Origin: Marinomonas sp. KMM3893
GTDB lineage: Bacteria; Pseudomonadota; Gammaproteobacteria; Pseudomonadales; Marinomonadaceae
Direction of reading: 5' to 3'
Length of the DNA: 64,000 nucleotides
Assembly (NCBI RefSeq): GCF_004352855.1
Contig: NZ_SJSC01000001.1
Location: forward strand, 1 to 64,000
This document shows, piece by piece, positions 42,127-50,922 of this stretch. The notes beneath the pieces are model-generated. The model was not told the DNA's origin, made no database searches, and worked only from the letters and a program-made list of their open reading frames with translations. The position numbers and the translations under genes are program-made. Each line of letters begins with the position of its first letter. The stretch's first letter is position 1.

Positions 42127-43893
42127 ATGGAAAACATTGCCCCATCGCATTTAGAACAACGGCTAATGAGCCATTTGCAAACGCTGTATCCCAATGTCGA
42201 CGCCAGCGAACTTGCTCGCACCTGCCTCAACACCTTCAATCTGGACCCAAAAACGGAGTCGCCGCGACCGCACCGTAATTTATGGGACCAATCTGACATC
42301 ATGCTCATCACCTACGCGGACACCTTACGTTCTGAAGGAGAAGCGCCGTTAGAAACCTTGCAAAAGTTTGTCAAAAGCAAGTTGGCTGACAGCATTTCTG
42401 CGGTGCATTTATTGCCCTTTTTCCCCTACAGTTCAGACGATGGTTTTAGCGTGATGGATTACACCACGGTGAACCCAGCATCAGGGCGCTGGCAGCATAT
42501 TTCCAACATTGCTAAAGACTTTAAAGTGATGGGCGATCTGGTGATTAACCATTGTTCAAGTCGCAGCATGTGGTTTGAAAACTACAAAGCAGGGGTTGAT
42601 CCAGGCGCTTCGTTTTTTTACGAAGCCGATCCTAATGCCGATTTAAGCGCGGTAGTCCGCCCCAGAACCTCCCCTTTGTTACGAGAAGTACAAACCAAAA
42701 ATGGCGAAAAACACGTCTGGTGTACCTTTAGTCATGACCAAGTTGATTTGAATTTTGAAAATCCGGATGTGTTATTGGAGTTTCTGCGCATCATTCGCTT
42801 ATACCTCGAAAAAGGCATTCGCTGGTTTCGTCTCGATGCGGTGGCTTTTCTTTGGAAAATTCCCGGCACGCCTAGCATCAATTTGCCACAGACCCACGAA
42901 ATGATTCGCTTACTGCGCCTTATGATCGAACATTATGCGCCGGATTCCGTGATCATCACTGAAACCAATATTCCGAACCAAGAAAATCTTACCTATTTTG
43001 GCAACGCCAACGAAGCGCACCTTATTTACAACTTTTCTTTGCCGCCATTGCTCATCAACAGCCTGATCACAGGCAATTGTACGCATTTAAAACAATGGCT
43101 TATGTCTATGCCGCCTGCACAACAAGGCACCACGTACCTGAATTTCATCGCGTCTCACGACGGCATTGGATTGCGCCCTACTGAAGGACTTCTGTCTGAA
43201 TGGGAGCTAGATACTCTGATCAACACCATGAAACGCTTTGGCGGTCGCCTCAGCTCGCGCACCACACCACAAGGTGATGCCAAGCCGTATGAAATCAACA
43301 TCAGCTTGTGGAACGCGTTGGCCGGTTCGGTACAGCAAGGGCCGGATCAGTGGCAATTTGCGCGTTTTATGTGTGCAGCCGGTGTGATGATGGCATTGGA
43401 AGGGGTTCCGGCGTTTTACATTCACAGCTTCTTTGCCACCGAAAACGACAACGAGCGAGTAGACAATACTGGCCAATTTCGTTCTATTAATCGTCATATT
43501 TGGAAAATGGACGATCTAGAACACGTGTTAAACACACCAACCCACCATCAAAAAGTGTTTCAAGGGATATCACGCTTAACACAAATTCGCCGAGCGCAAA
43601 CCGCCTTCCACCCCAACGCCACGCAATATATATTGCACATGGGAGACAATTTGTTCGCTTTTTGGCGCCAAAGTTTGGATCGTCGACAAAGCCTGTTTGC
43701 GGTCTACAACATGACCGATCAGCCACAAAACTTTAACCTGTCTGAGCTTAATTTAATTGCCACAGACGATTGGACTGACTTGGTCACCGATCAAGTCTAT
43801 GAAGACCATCTGGCTAAGGTGACCCTAATGCCTTATCAATTTTTGTGGTTGGCCAATAAGAAAGGCAAGGTCAAAGTGACCCAAGCGGAATAA
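42127..43893 (+). CDS. Glucosylglycerate phosphorylase (GH13 subfamily 18)
   Basis: The 588-residue enzyme resembles sucrose phosphorylases: HLLPFFPYSSDDGFSVMDY (~94-112), nucleophile Asp237 in FRLDAVAFLW, acid/base Glu279 in IITETN, and transition-state His344-Asp345 in ASHDGIGLRP. Relatives such as E. coli YcjM phosphorolyse glucosylglycerate to glucose 1-phosphate and glycerate. Context with the synthase and phosphatase makes this the recycling enzyme of the same osmolyte. Sucrose as substrate cannot be excluded by motif alone. Confidence 0.9.
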   Translation: MENIAPSHLEQRLMSHLQTLYPNVDASELARTCLNTFNLDPKTESPRPHRNLWDQSDIMLITYADTLRSEGEAPLETLQKFVKSKLADSISAVHLLPFFPYSSDDGFSVMDYTTVNPASGRWQHISNIAKDFKVMGDLVINHCSSRSMWFENYKAGVDPGASFFYEADPNADLSAVVRPRTSPLLREVQTKNGEKHVWCTFSHDQVDLNFENPDVLLEFLRIIRLYLEKGIRWFRLDAVAFLWKIPGTPSINLPQTHEMIRLLRLMIEHYAPDSVIITETNIPNQENLTYFGNANEAHLIYNFSLPPLLINSLITGNCTHLKQWLMSMPPAQQGTTYLNFIASHDGIGLRPTEGLLSEWELDTLINTMKRFGGRLSSRTTPQGDAKPYEINISLWNALAGSVQQGPDQWQFARFMCAAGVMMALEGVPAFYIHSFFATENDNERVDNTGQFRSINRHIWKMDDLEHVLNTPTHHQKVFQGISRLTQIRRAQTAFHPNATQYILHMGDNLFAFWRQSLDRRQSLFAVYNMTDQPQNFNLSELNLIATDDWTDLVTDQVYEDHLAKVTLMPYQFLWLANKKGKVKVTQAE

Positions 43894-43895
43894 AA

Positions 43896-43927
43896 CAAAA
43901 AAACACGGCCGGTGCCGTGTTTTTTTT
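43896..43927 (+). terminator. Terminator of the glucosylglycerate cluster
   Basis: ACACGGC (43903-43909) pairs with GCCGTGT (43914-43920), flanked by an A-run and eight Ts. Probably shared with the convergent SMR gene. Confidence 0.9.
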
Positions 43928-43953
43928 CGCCTGCTGTGACCTATGGCTAATAG

Positions 43954-44283
43954 CTAATGGCTAACGGTTTTTGAAAACACATTAATCACCACCACACCGG
44001 CGACAATCATCGACATGCCCAGCCAAGCCGCCAAGTCCAGTTTCTCGTTGGCAAACCAGTAACCAAACAGAGAAATCAACACAACGCCTAAGCCAGACCA
44101 AATGGCATAGGTTATGCCCGTTGGCATGGAGCGCATGACGATGGTCAGCAGGTACAAAGACACCGCATAACCAATCACTGCAACACAACTCGGCGCCAAA
44201 CGAGAAAAGGAGTCTGACGCCTTCAATGCGGTGGTCGCGAACACTTCACACAAAATCGCCAAACATAAGATCAAATACGTCAT
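43954..44283 (-). CDS. SMR family multidrug exporter (EmrE/QacE type)
   Basis: The 109-residue protein has four membrane segments. The essential Glu is in LCEVFATTALKAS (Glu13), followed by SLYLLTIVMRSMPTGITYAIWSGLG and FGYWFANEKLDLAAWLGM. SMR proteins exchange protons for cationic drugs, quaternary amines or, in the EmrE branch, some osmolytes. It is encoded 30 bases after an ABC exporter gene and may be cotranscribed. Confidence 0.92.
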   Translation of the reverse strand: MTYLILCLAILCEVFATTALKASDSFSRLAPSCVAVIGYAVSLYLLTIVMRSMPTGITYAIWSGLGVVLISLFGYWFANEKLDLAAWLGMSMIVAGVVVINVFSKTVSH

Positions 44284-44313
44284 GCCACTCTCTCGCTGTA
44301 AACTAAAGTCTCG

Positions 44314-46155
44314 TTATAGACTGATGTCTTCGGCTAAAAATCCGCCTGTTTGATGGGCCCACAGTTTGGCATAAATACCGCCTTGCTGAATCAGCTCATC
44401 GTGAGTGCCTTGTTCTGCAATAACGCCTTTATCCAGTACGATCAAACGGTCCATCGCCGCAATCGTCGACAATCGGTGCGCGATCGCAATCACGGTTTTG
44501 CCTTCCATTAGACGATACAAACTTTCTTGAATGGCCGCTTCAACTTCGGAATCAAGCGCCGACGTGGCCTCGTCTAAAATAAGCAAGGGGGCGTCTTTTA
44601 GTAGTACACGAGCGATGGCAATGCGCTGGCGCTGACCACCCGATAATTTAATCCCCCGCTCCCCTACCATGGCATCGTATCCTCTGTTGCCATAAGGGTC
44701 TGTCAGAGTTTGAATAAACTCATGGGCTTCGGCTTTCTTCGCTGCGGCGATCATGTCTTCTTCGCTGGCATCGGGACGCCCATAAAGTAAATTGTCGCGT
44801 ACCGTGCGGTGCAACAAGGAAGTATCTTGAGTCACCATTCCTATATTCGCGCGCAAGGTGTCTTGTTGAACTTGGCTGATGTCTTGACCGTCGATCAAAA
44901 TACGACCCGATTCGATGTCATGAAAACGCATCAACAAATTAACAATCGTCGATTTACCCGCCCCAGAGCGACCTACCACACCGATTTTCTCGCCCGCCTT
45001 GATGGCCAAGCTCAGGTTTTCAATCACTTTACTGTCTTGTCGGCCATAGTGAAAATGCACTTGTTCAAAGCGAATATCGCCTTGCTTCACTGTTAATGGT
45101 TGAGCGCCTTTTTTATCCTGAATTTGCAGTGGTTTGGAAAGTGTTTTCATGCCATCCGTCACCATACCAATGTTTTCAAACAAGGCACTGACTTCCCACA
45201 TGATCCACTGCGCCATGCCATTTACACGCAACGACAAACTCACCGCTATGGCAATCGCCCCCACGCTAATCTGCCCGTAGGTCCACAACAAAATGGCGAC
45301 CCCAGCCACACTAAACGCCAGCAAATAGTTACACACTTGAACGCCAACATTGAGCCCAGTCACCAAACGCATTTGTTGGTGTACCGTTTTTAAAAAGCCA
45401 TCCATGCCTTCTTTGGCGTAACTGGCTTCACGCTGAGTGTGAGAAAACAGCTTTACCGTGGAAACGTTAGTGTAACTGTCCACAATGCGGCCTGTCATGG
45501 TGGAGCGAGCGTCGGCCTGCTTGGTGGACACACGCTTCAACTTTGGTACGAAATAAAATTGCAGGGCGATGTAAATGCCCAACCACACCAACATTGGCAG
45601 CATCAATCGATAGTCGGCTTTAGCAATCAGCACCAACATGGAAGCAAAATAGACGACGATATAAACCAACACATCCAGCAGCTTCATCACGCTTTCGCGC
45701 ACAGCCAATGAGGTTTGCATCACTTTGGTGGCAACGCGACCCGCAAAATCGTCTTGGAAAAACGTGACACTTTGCTTGAGAACATAGCGGTGCGCCAACC
45801 AGCGAATGCGCATTGGGTAATTGCCCAACAAGGTTTGATGAATAATGGCGGAGTGTAAAAATGTGACCAAAGGCATCACTAACAATACGATTAATGCCAT
45901 GCCAAGTAAGCGTCCGCCTTCTTCTGATAAAAAGGTCGTAGGGTCTTTTGTCACCAACCAATCCACCAGCTGACCCATAAAACTGAATAGGGTCACTTCC
46001 AGCATGGCAATCAAAGCGGTCAGCAATGACATCAGAATTAAAGGGACTTCAACGCCTTTTGAATAGTATCGGCAAAACGCATACAGCGTATTGGGCGCCT
46101 GCGCTGGCTCAGTCGTAGGATAAGCCTCTATCCAGCGTTCGAAAAACCGTAACAT
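44314..46155 (-). CDS. ABC multidrug exporter, fused permease-ATPase
   Basis: The 613-residue half-transporter has six membrane segments (~35-320) and an ATPase domain with Walker A GRSGAGKST (~395-403), signature LSGGQRQ (~500) and Walker B LLILDEATSALD followed by the switch His in AHRLSTI. Forms a homodimer or heterodimer in the inner membrane. No partner half is adjacent. Lipid, drug or peptide substrates are possible. Confidence 0.92.
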   Translation of the reverse strand: MLRFFERWIEAYPTTEPAQAPNTLYAFCRYYSKGVEVPLILMSLLTALIAMLEVTLFSFMGQLVDWLVTKDPTTFLSEEGGRLLGMALIVLLVMPLVTFLHSAIIHQTLLGNYPMRIRWLAHRYVLKQSVTFFQDDFAGRVATKVMQTSLAVRESVMKLLDVLVYIVVYFASMLVLIAKADYRLMLPMLVWLGIYIALQFYFVPKLKRVSTKQADARSTMTGRIVDSYTNVSTVKLFSHTQREASYAKEGMDGFLKTVHQQMRLVTGLNVGVQVCNYLLAFSVAGVAILLWTYGQISVGAIAIAVSLSLRVNGMAQWIMWEVSALFENIGMVTDGMKTLSKPLQIQDKKGAQPLTVKQGDIRFEQVHFHYGRQDSKVIENLSLAIKAGEKIGVVGRSGAGKSTIVNLLMRFHDIESGRILIDGQDISQVQQDTLRANIGMVTQDTSLLHRTVRDNLLYGRPDASEEDMIAAAKKAEAHEFIQTLTDPYGNRGYDAMVGERGIKLSGGQRQRIAIARVLLKDAPLLILDEATSALDSEVEAAIQESLYRLMEGKTVIAIAHRLSTIAAMDRLIVLDKGVIAEQGTHDELIQQGGIYAKLWAHQTGGFLAEDISL

Positions 46156-46438
46156 AACATTCCTTAGTAATCAGAAAATCGTCTACAAACCTTTATATCA
46201 AGGGCGCTATCGCAGATTAGCGAGAAAGCGTGACCTAGACTCAATGATGGATGAGCGAATCATACCGAAAGCCCCTTTGTAAAGCGCAGCAGGAAAGAAA
46301 TAATCCGTCGGCTTTCCTAGTGTTTGCACAATTCAAGAGCATTAGATGCGAATAAGTGATTATAATTATTAAACCTTTGCTTGACGTATTTTAACCAATT
46401 CGCCTTGAGTCACTAACCCCATACTTTGTTGCGCCTAT

Positions 46439-47635
46439 ATGAAGCTGACTTTTCCTATCATTCTTGTACTTGGCTTATTATCCGGCTTAACACCGCTTGC
46501 CATAGACGCCTATTTACCGAGTATTCCTTCGATTGCAAAGGACTTAAATACTGACATTGGGTTGGTACAAATGACCCTTAGCATGTATTTGATTGTGTTT
46601 GCTGTCTTGCAGCTCTTCTTTGGCCCGATTTCTGATGCCATTGGGCGTCGCAAAGTCGTGTTAAGCGGTCTTGGTCTTTTTTTTCTAGGCAGTGTTATCT
46701 GCGCTTGTGCACCAAATTACGACATGCTGATCCTGGGGCGTGCCATTCAAGCCGTTGGTGGCGCCGCGGTTGCCGTCAGCATTCCGGCGCTGGTCAAAGA
46801 CAAAATGTCCACCAACCAGTTCGCCAAAGCCATGTCCATGGTGATGCTTACCATGTCACTGGCACCGCTTGCTGCTCCTATTATAGGGGGGGCGATTTTG
46901 GTGTTTTTAAATTGGCATTTCATCTTCGTTTTTCTGGCTTTGATTGCCGCAATTGGCGCCGTTTTGTTTATCAGAACCATTCCTGAAACCCTGCACAAGG
47001 ATCACCGTAAAAAACTGTCCTTAAGCGGGGCGTTAGCCAACTACTATACCTTACTTAAAAACCCAGCGGTCATGGGGTACATTGCAGCAGGTTCCTTCCA
47101 CTTTGCTGGCATGATGTGTTTTATCACGGGCTCTTCTTATGTCTACATCGAATTGTATGGCATTCAACCGTCTCATTTTGGCTTTATTTTTGCGCTCAAT
47201 GTCATCGGCATGATGACGGCCACCACCATCAATAGCCGTCTCGTGGAAAAGCTGGGGGTTGATACGCTCACCAAATACGCCATTGCTATTTTGCTATGCG
47301 CTTCTATTAGCATGATTATCATCGGCTGCTTCAATCAACCGGCGTTTCCCTTCATTGTTATTAGCTGCATCTTTTTCATGGGAACAATGGGCATATTGGG
47401 CGGTGGTTTTATGGCGGGCGCAATGCGTAACGCCGGCAATCATAATGGCAGCGTGGCCGCGCTCGCCGGTTCCTTTCGTTTTTCTTCAGGAGCATTAAGC
47501 GGTGTGGCCGTGAGCCTATTCCATACAGGCACAGCCACCCCCATGCTCCTAATCATGGCTCTGTGTGGCATTCTTTCTTTTGTCACTTACCAATTTGTCA
47601 CGCATAAATTTGAGCCCGATGAAAACAAACATTAA
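46439..47635 (+). CDS. Bcr/CflA family MFS drug exporter
   Basis: The 398-residue protein has twelve membrane segments with the Bcr/CflA start LTPLAIDAYLPSIPSIAKDL, the motif A loop GPISDAIGRRKVVL and the motif C-like region LAPLAAPIIGGAIL. Family members export bicyclomycin, chloramphenicol, sulfonamides or dipeptides. Separated from the ABC exporter by 283 bases in which I see nothing definite. Confidence 0.92.
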   Translation: MKLTFPIILVLGLLSGLTPLAIDAYLPSIPSIAKDLNTDIGLVQMTLSMYLIVFAVLQLFFGPISDAIGRRKVVLSGLGLFFLGSVICACAPNYDMLILGRAIQAVGGAAVAVSIPALVKDKMSTNQFAKAMSMVMLTMSLAPLAAPIIGGAILVFLNWHFIFVFLALIAAIGAVLFIRTIPETLHKDHRKKLSLSGALANYYTLLKNPAVMGYIAAGSFHFAGMMCFITGSSYVYIELYGIQPSHFGFIFALNVIGMMTATTINSRLVEKLGVDTLTKYAIAILLCASISMIIIGCFNQPAFPFIVISCIFFMGTMGILGGGFMAGAMRNAGNHNGSVAALAGSFRFSSGALSGVAVSLFHTGTATPMLLIMALCGILSFVTYQFVTHKFEPDENKH

Positions 47636-47707
47636 CGTTTTTGGTCATTTATGCCCCTTTTCACTCAACCTTGATCGTATTTTTTGATCACCCATAATGG
47701 AGATTCC

Positions 47708-48058
47708 ATGCTAAACAGCGACACTCTAGTAGCAACACTAAAAAGCACGCCACAAGACGTTCAATTTAAAGAGGTTATCGGTGTTATCGAAGCCGAGTAT
47801 GATTTTACGCCGACTGCGTTTTCGAATGGCCAACAAAACAATGGCATCAATGAAAACAACGGTTCCTGCAAAATATTTTCATTTGCCGCCTTACAGCAGC
47901 TTAACGAAGAAGAAACACTGCACTTGTTCGGCAACTTTTACCGTGTGGATGTGTTGGAAAACCCCGATGCCAATGACCATCAAAACATTCGCCAGTTTAT
48001 GATCTCTGGCTGGAAAGGCATTCAATTTCAATCGCCTGCCCTTACCAAGAAAGCCTAA
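47708..48058 (+). CDS. HopJ family protein
   Basis: The 116-residue protein has the HopJ pattern: VQFKEVIGVIEAEYDFTPTAF, SNGQQNNGINENNGSCKIF and FGNFYRVDVLENPDANDHQNIRQFM. Despite the name (a type III effector of Pseudomonas syringae), homologues are widespread in marine bacteria without such secretion systems. I prefer ATG 47708 with GGAGA at 47699-47703 over the in-frame ATG at 47684. Function unknown. Confidence 0.88.
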   Translation: MLNSDTLVATLKSTPQDVQFKEVIGVIEAEYDFTPTAFSNGQQNNGINENNGSCKIFSFAALQQLNEEETLHLFGNFYRVDVLENPDANDHQNIRQFMISGWKGIQFQSPALTKKA

Positions 48059-48060
48059 TA

Positions 48061-48096
48061 AAAAAGCAGACTAGTCGATCTAGATTAGTCTGCTTT
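48061..48096 (+). terminator. Probable terminator after the HopJ-family gene
   Basis: AAAGCAGACTA (48063-48073) pairs with TAGTCTGCTTT (48085-48095) around GTCGATCTAGA. T-run short, so moderate strength. Confidence 0.65.
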
Positions 48097-48170
48097 GTCC
48101 TCTCCTTCTTATCACTTCCTTAGTAAGACAAAGTACGCTAGTGTTATGCCGACTTAAGGGTGAGGTAGTT

Positions 48171-48992
48171 ATGGACTTATTAGCATTTGATTTAGACGGC
48201 ACCTTATTAAACCGTCAGCAGCGTCTTTCAGAATACACTTGTGACACACTAAGGCGTTTAGATGCGGCAGGCATTGCCTATACGGTCGCCACTGGAAGAA
48301 CCCATTTTGCTGCAAAAGCGTGCATCGCAGGCCACGATTTCCCCCATTGGCAGATATTTAAAAATGGCGTGGAATGGTGGAACCCGAGTGACAATTCTTA
48401 TCGCCATCGTAACTTTCTAACCCCAGATCTGATCACAGAGACCCTCTTGGCTTTTGCCGATCATGAGGTGACGCCGTTTGTTTTTTGTCTGGATCAAGAT
48501 GGCTCCCATAAAGTCTATCATGCCCCTTTAAATGGAAACTTGAGCGACCACATTGCTAACGAGCTAGGGTCACATGACCTACTGAGTCTACACCCCATTG
48601 AGGAATTGTCCCCTCATGCGGTTATCACCAACATCAGCGCCATGGGCAAACCAGAACTGGTTGAAAGCTTAGTGGCTTCCTGCCAGCAGCACACCCACTT
48701 AACCGCCTATTCAGGTGGCGGGATTTACACACCTGATGCCTATTGGCTCGACATTCACCATAGCAATGCCTGCAAAGGTTCCTCTTTAATGGAACTAAAA
48801 GCAGAAATGGGTGCCGAACGAGTGATCGTATTTGGCGATGGCGACAACGACCTGTCTATGTTTGATACATCCGACGAGGCTTTTGCCACGCAAAACGCCT
48901 TGGATCACGTAAAAGAGGCGGCGACGGATGTTATTGGTCATCATGATGAAGATGGCGTCGCCCGTTATCTACGAAAACGGTACGACCTGTAA
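48171..48992 (+). CDS. HAD-IIB (Cof-type) phosphatase
   Basis: The 273-residue hydrolase has motif I AFDLDGTLLN (residues 5-14), motif II in TVATGRTH, and motif IV VIFGDGDND-like VIVFGDGDNDLSMF (~220). Cof-type enzymes dephosphorylate sugar phosphates, FMN or PLP. ATG 48171 follows GTGAGG at proper spacing and starts the fold directly; the frame is open from 48141. Not linked to other genes by context. Confidence 0.88.
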   Translation: MDLLAFDLDGTLLNRQQRLSEYTCDTLRRLDAAGIAYTVATGRTHFAAKACIAGHDFPHWQIFKNGVEWWNPSDNSYRHRNFLTPDLITETLLAFADHEVTPFVFCLDQDGSHKVYHAPLNGNLSDHIANELGSHDLLSLHPIEELSPHAVITNISAMGKPELVESLVASCQQHTHLTAYSGGGIYTPDAYWLDIHHSNACKGSSLMELKAEMGAERVIVFGDGDNDLSMFDTSDEAFATQNALDHVKEAATDVIGHHDEDGVARYLRKRYDL

Positions 48993-49172
48993 GGCATTCA
49001 CCTTTCTCAGTCACTTTTAAGGAAGGAAAGCGCCCATAATGGGACTAAAAAGCCCATAAGGCTTGTGATATAGAAAAGCACCCCCATTTACTTAAATACA
49101 CTAAAATGGCCTTTACCCTGTCCTTATAATGGCTCATGATAGGCTCAAGAAGAATAAGTTTGGAGAGACACT

Positions 49173-49334
49173 ATGTTTGAATTTTTACTATTTGTTGCTG
49201 CTTGTGCTGTTATCGCCGTGCTAGCAAGCAATATTCAAAAGATCGCCTCTCAACCAAAGGTGAAATTGCAACCGATTAAAATTGAGCGTGAAACACCTCG
49301 TAAGAAAGCGCCCGCTCACCGTCGCCCATATTAA
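49173..49334 (+). CDS. Small single-span membrane protein (53 residues)
   Basis: Codes for MFEFLLFVAACAVIAVLASN (membrane segment) followed by a basic tail ending KKAPAHRRPY. TGGAGAGA lies five bases upstream of ATG 49173 and a terminator directly follows the stop. The combination of good ribosome binding site, N-terminal helix and basic cytoplasmic tail makes a real gene likely. Family and function unknown. Confidence 0.65.
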   Translation: MFEFLLFVAACAVIAVLASNIQKIASQPKVKLQPIKIERETPRKKAPAHRRPY

Positions 49335-49353
49335 GACTTGCTCTTAACTAAAC

Positions 49354-49387
49354 TAAGCCACTGATCATTTGATAGGTGGCTTTTTTA
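49354..49387 (+). terminator. Terminator after the small membrane protein gene
   Basis: AAGCCAC (49355-49361) pairs with GTGGCTT (49376-49382), followed by five more Ts. Confidence 0.8.
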
Positions 49388-49397
49388 TGCGCACGAC

Positions 49398-50888
49398 TCA
49401 ACCAATACCGTATTCTTTCAGCTTATTAGCAATCGCGCTGTGACTGACGCCAACCGCTTTCGCCAGCCGTCTGGTACTTGGGTGCTTGGGATACAGTGTT
49501 TTAAGCAAAGCCGCCTCAAACTGCTTCATCGTTTTCTCTAATGAATCTTCCACTAACACCAAAGGCCGCGCCTCATCGTCTTTTGGCAAACTAATATCTT
49601 CTGGCTGCCATTCTTTTTTGTTCAAACTCAATGTCTGCAGACACACATTTTGCAGCTCTTTCAGATTACCCGGCCAAGAATAAAGCGACAGTTTCAGCAA
49701 GGCGCCTTTTGATATGGTTGGCAAGATCACACCGTAGCGCTCGGTATACGCAAGCAAGGTTTGACGAATCAAACCAGCCAAATCTTCACGTCGCTCTCTA
49801 ACAGAGGGCACGCGTAAAAATAAACTCGATAGCGCGAAGTACAAGGTCTTATTTAACCCATGTTCTGCCGTCAGTCTTGATTCTGAGTGGGTTGTTAACG
49901 ACACCACCCGACATAGAGATTCAAAACTTGTCGAAAATTCTGGCCTTCGTGTTAACCAATTTGCCAGCGCCACCTGAGTATCCGCAGGCAGATACTCTAT
50001 TTCTTCAATCACCAGCCAACCATTAAAGTGGCCTAACTTCTTCACATCCGCTACGCCGATATCGCGAGCATGACGAATAATAAGTTGCCCCGATTGGTCG
50101 AATTGAAGCCCTTGCCAGTGTTGAAACAGGGCTTGCACCAAATCTCGCTTGCCAGTGCCTGCCTCCCCTTCAATAAGCAAAGGCTCTATTCGATTCACAA
50201 AGGCTTTTGCGCGCTGCAACATATTTTGCATTGCCACACTTTGACTCACTTCGGCGTGAAAATATTGCGCCAGATCGCTCTCGGCATTGGGAGCCTGCTT
50301 GAAATTAGCCGCCTGACGATTCAATCGCGCTTGCGATTTTAAATGAATAACGCTGCCCGCAGGGTTTGATTTGCCACATTCATCGGGCACAAAAATAGGC
50401 TTCATTTCCAGCAATAGGGCTTTGTTACGGATGCGAATGCGCTTACTCACCCCATTCACTATGTCATCCCAAGTCACCTTGGCAAAACTCACCCCTTTAA
50501 TAAACTGCTGCAAAGGACGATAGAGCAATTCTGCGATGGGCACGCCTAAGTCTTGTGCCGCAAGGTCCGTTGCCATGGTAATGGTGCCCTTCAAATCCAC
50601 GGCAATCACGCCGTCTGGCAGGGCTTCTAATAAGGTATACAGCGCATTGTGCTCTCGCTCGGAAGGCGTAAACACCACCCGTTTTACGTCTTTTACCCCG
50701 TCTAAGCGACGCAGTTCACCCAGCAATTGCTGCAACTTTGCAAACTCAATATCAGGAAAACCACAATAGACACAATGGTTTTTGGTGTCTGCTTCAATTA
50801 ATCGGATGTCTATCTGGTGGGGGACAAACAGATCCAGCACTTCTCGCACCATACCGATTCTGTCTTCACACTGTATTTCTAATCTCAT
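49398..50888 (-). CDS. TyrR-like regulator (ACT-PAS-AAA+-HTH)
   Basis: The 496-residue protein has an ACT domain (~1-70), a PAS domain (~80-190), an AAA+ region with Walker A EGEAGTGKRD (~240-249) and C-terminal Fis-like helix-turn-helix (PSTRRLAKAVGVSHSAIANKLKEYG). Like TyrR it lacks the GAFTGA loop needed to contact sigma-54, so it probably works with sigma-70. The Walker B segment reads LVIEEIEYLP instead of LFLDEI. TyrR controls aromatic amino-acid genes; whether it acts on the TrpX-like ABC operon here is inference. Confidence 0.82.
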   Translation of the reverse strand: MRLEIQCEDRIGMVREVLDLFVPHQIDIRLIEADTKNHCVYCGFPDIEFAKLQQLLGELRRLDGVKDVKRVVFTPSEREHNALYTLLEALPDGVIAVDLKGTITMATDLAAQDLGVPIAELLYRPLQQFIKGVSFAKVTWDDIVNGVSKRIRIRNKALLLEMKPIFVPDECGKSNPAGSVIHLKSQARLNRQAANFKQAPNAESDLAQYFHAEVSQSVAMQNMLQRAKAFVNRIEPLLIEGEAGTGKRDLVQALFQHWQGLQFDQSGQLIIRHARDIGVADVKKLGHFNGWLVIEEIEYLPADTQVALANWLTRRPEFSTSFESLCRVVSLTTHSESRLTAEHGLNKTLYFALSSLFLRVPSVRERREDLAGLIRQTLLAYTERYGVILPTISKGALLKLSLYSWPGNLKELQNVCLQTLSLNKKEWQPEDISLPKDDEARPLVLVEDSLEKTMKQFEAALLKTLYPKHPSTRRLAKAVGVSHSAIANKLKEYGIG

Positions 50889-50922
50889 GATCTGCCCCTG
50901 ATAAACAAGCCGATGAATGACG

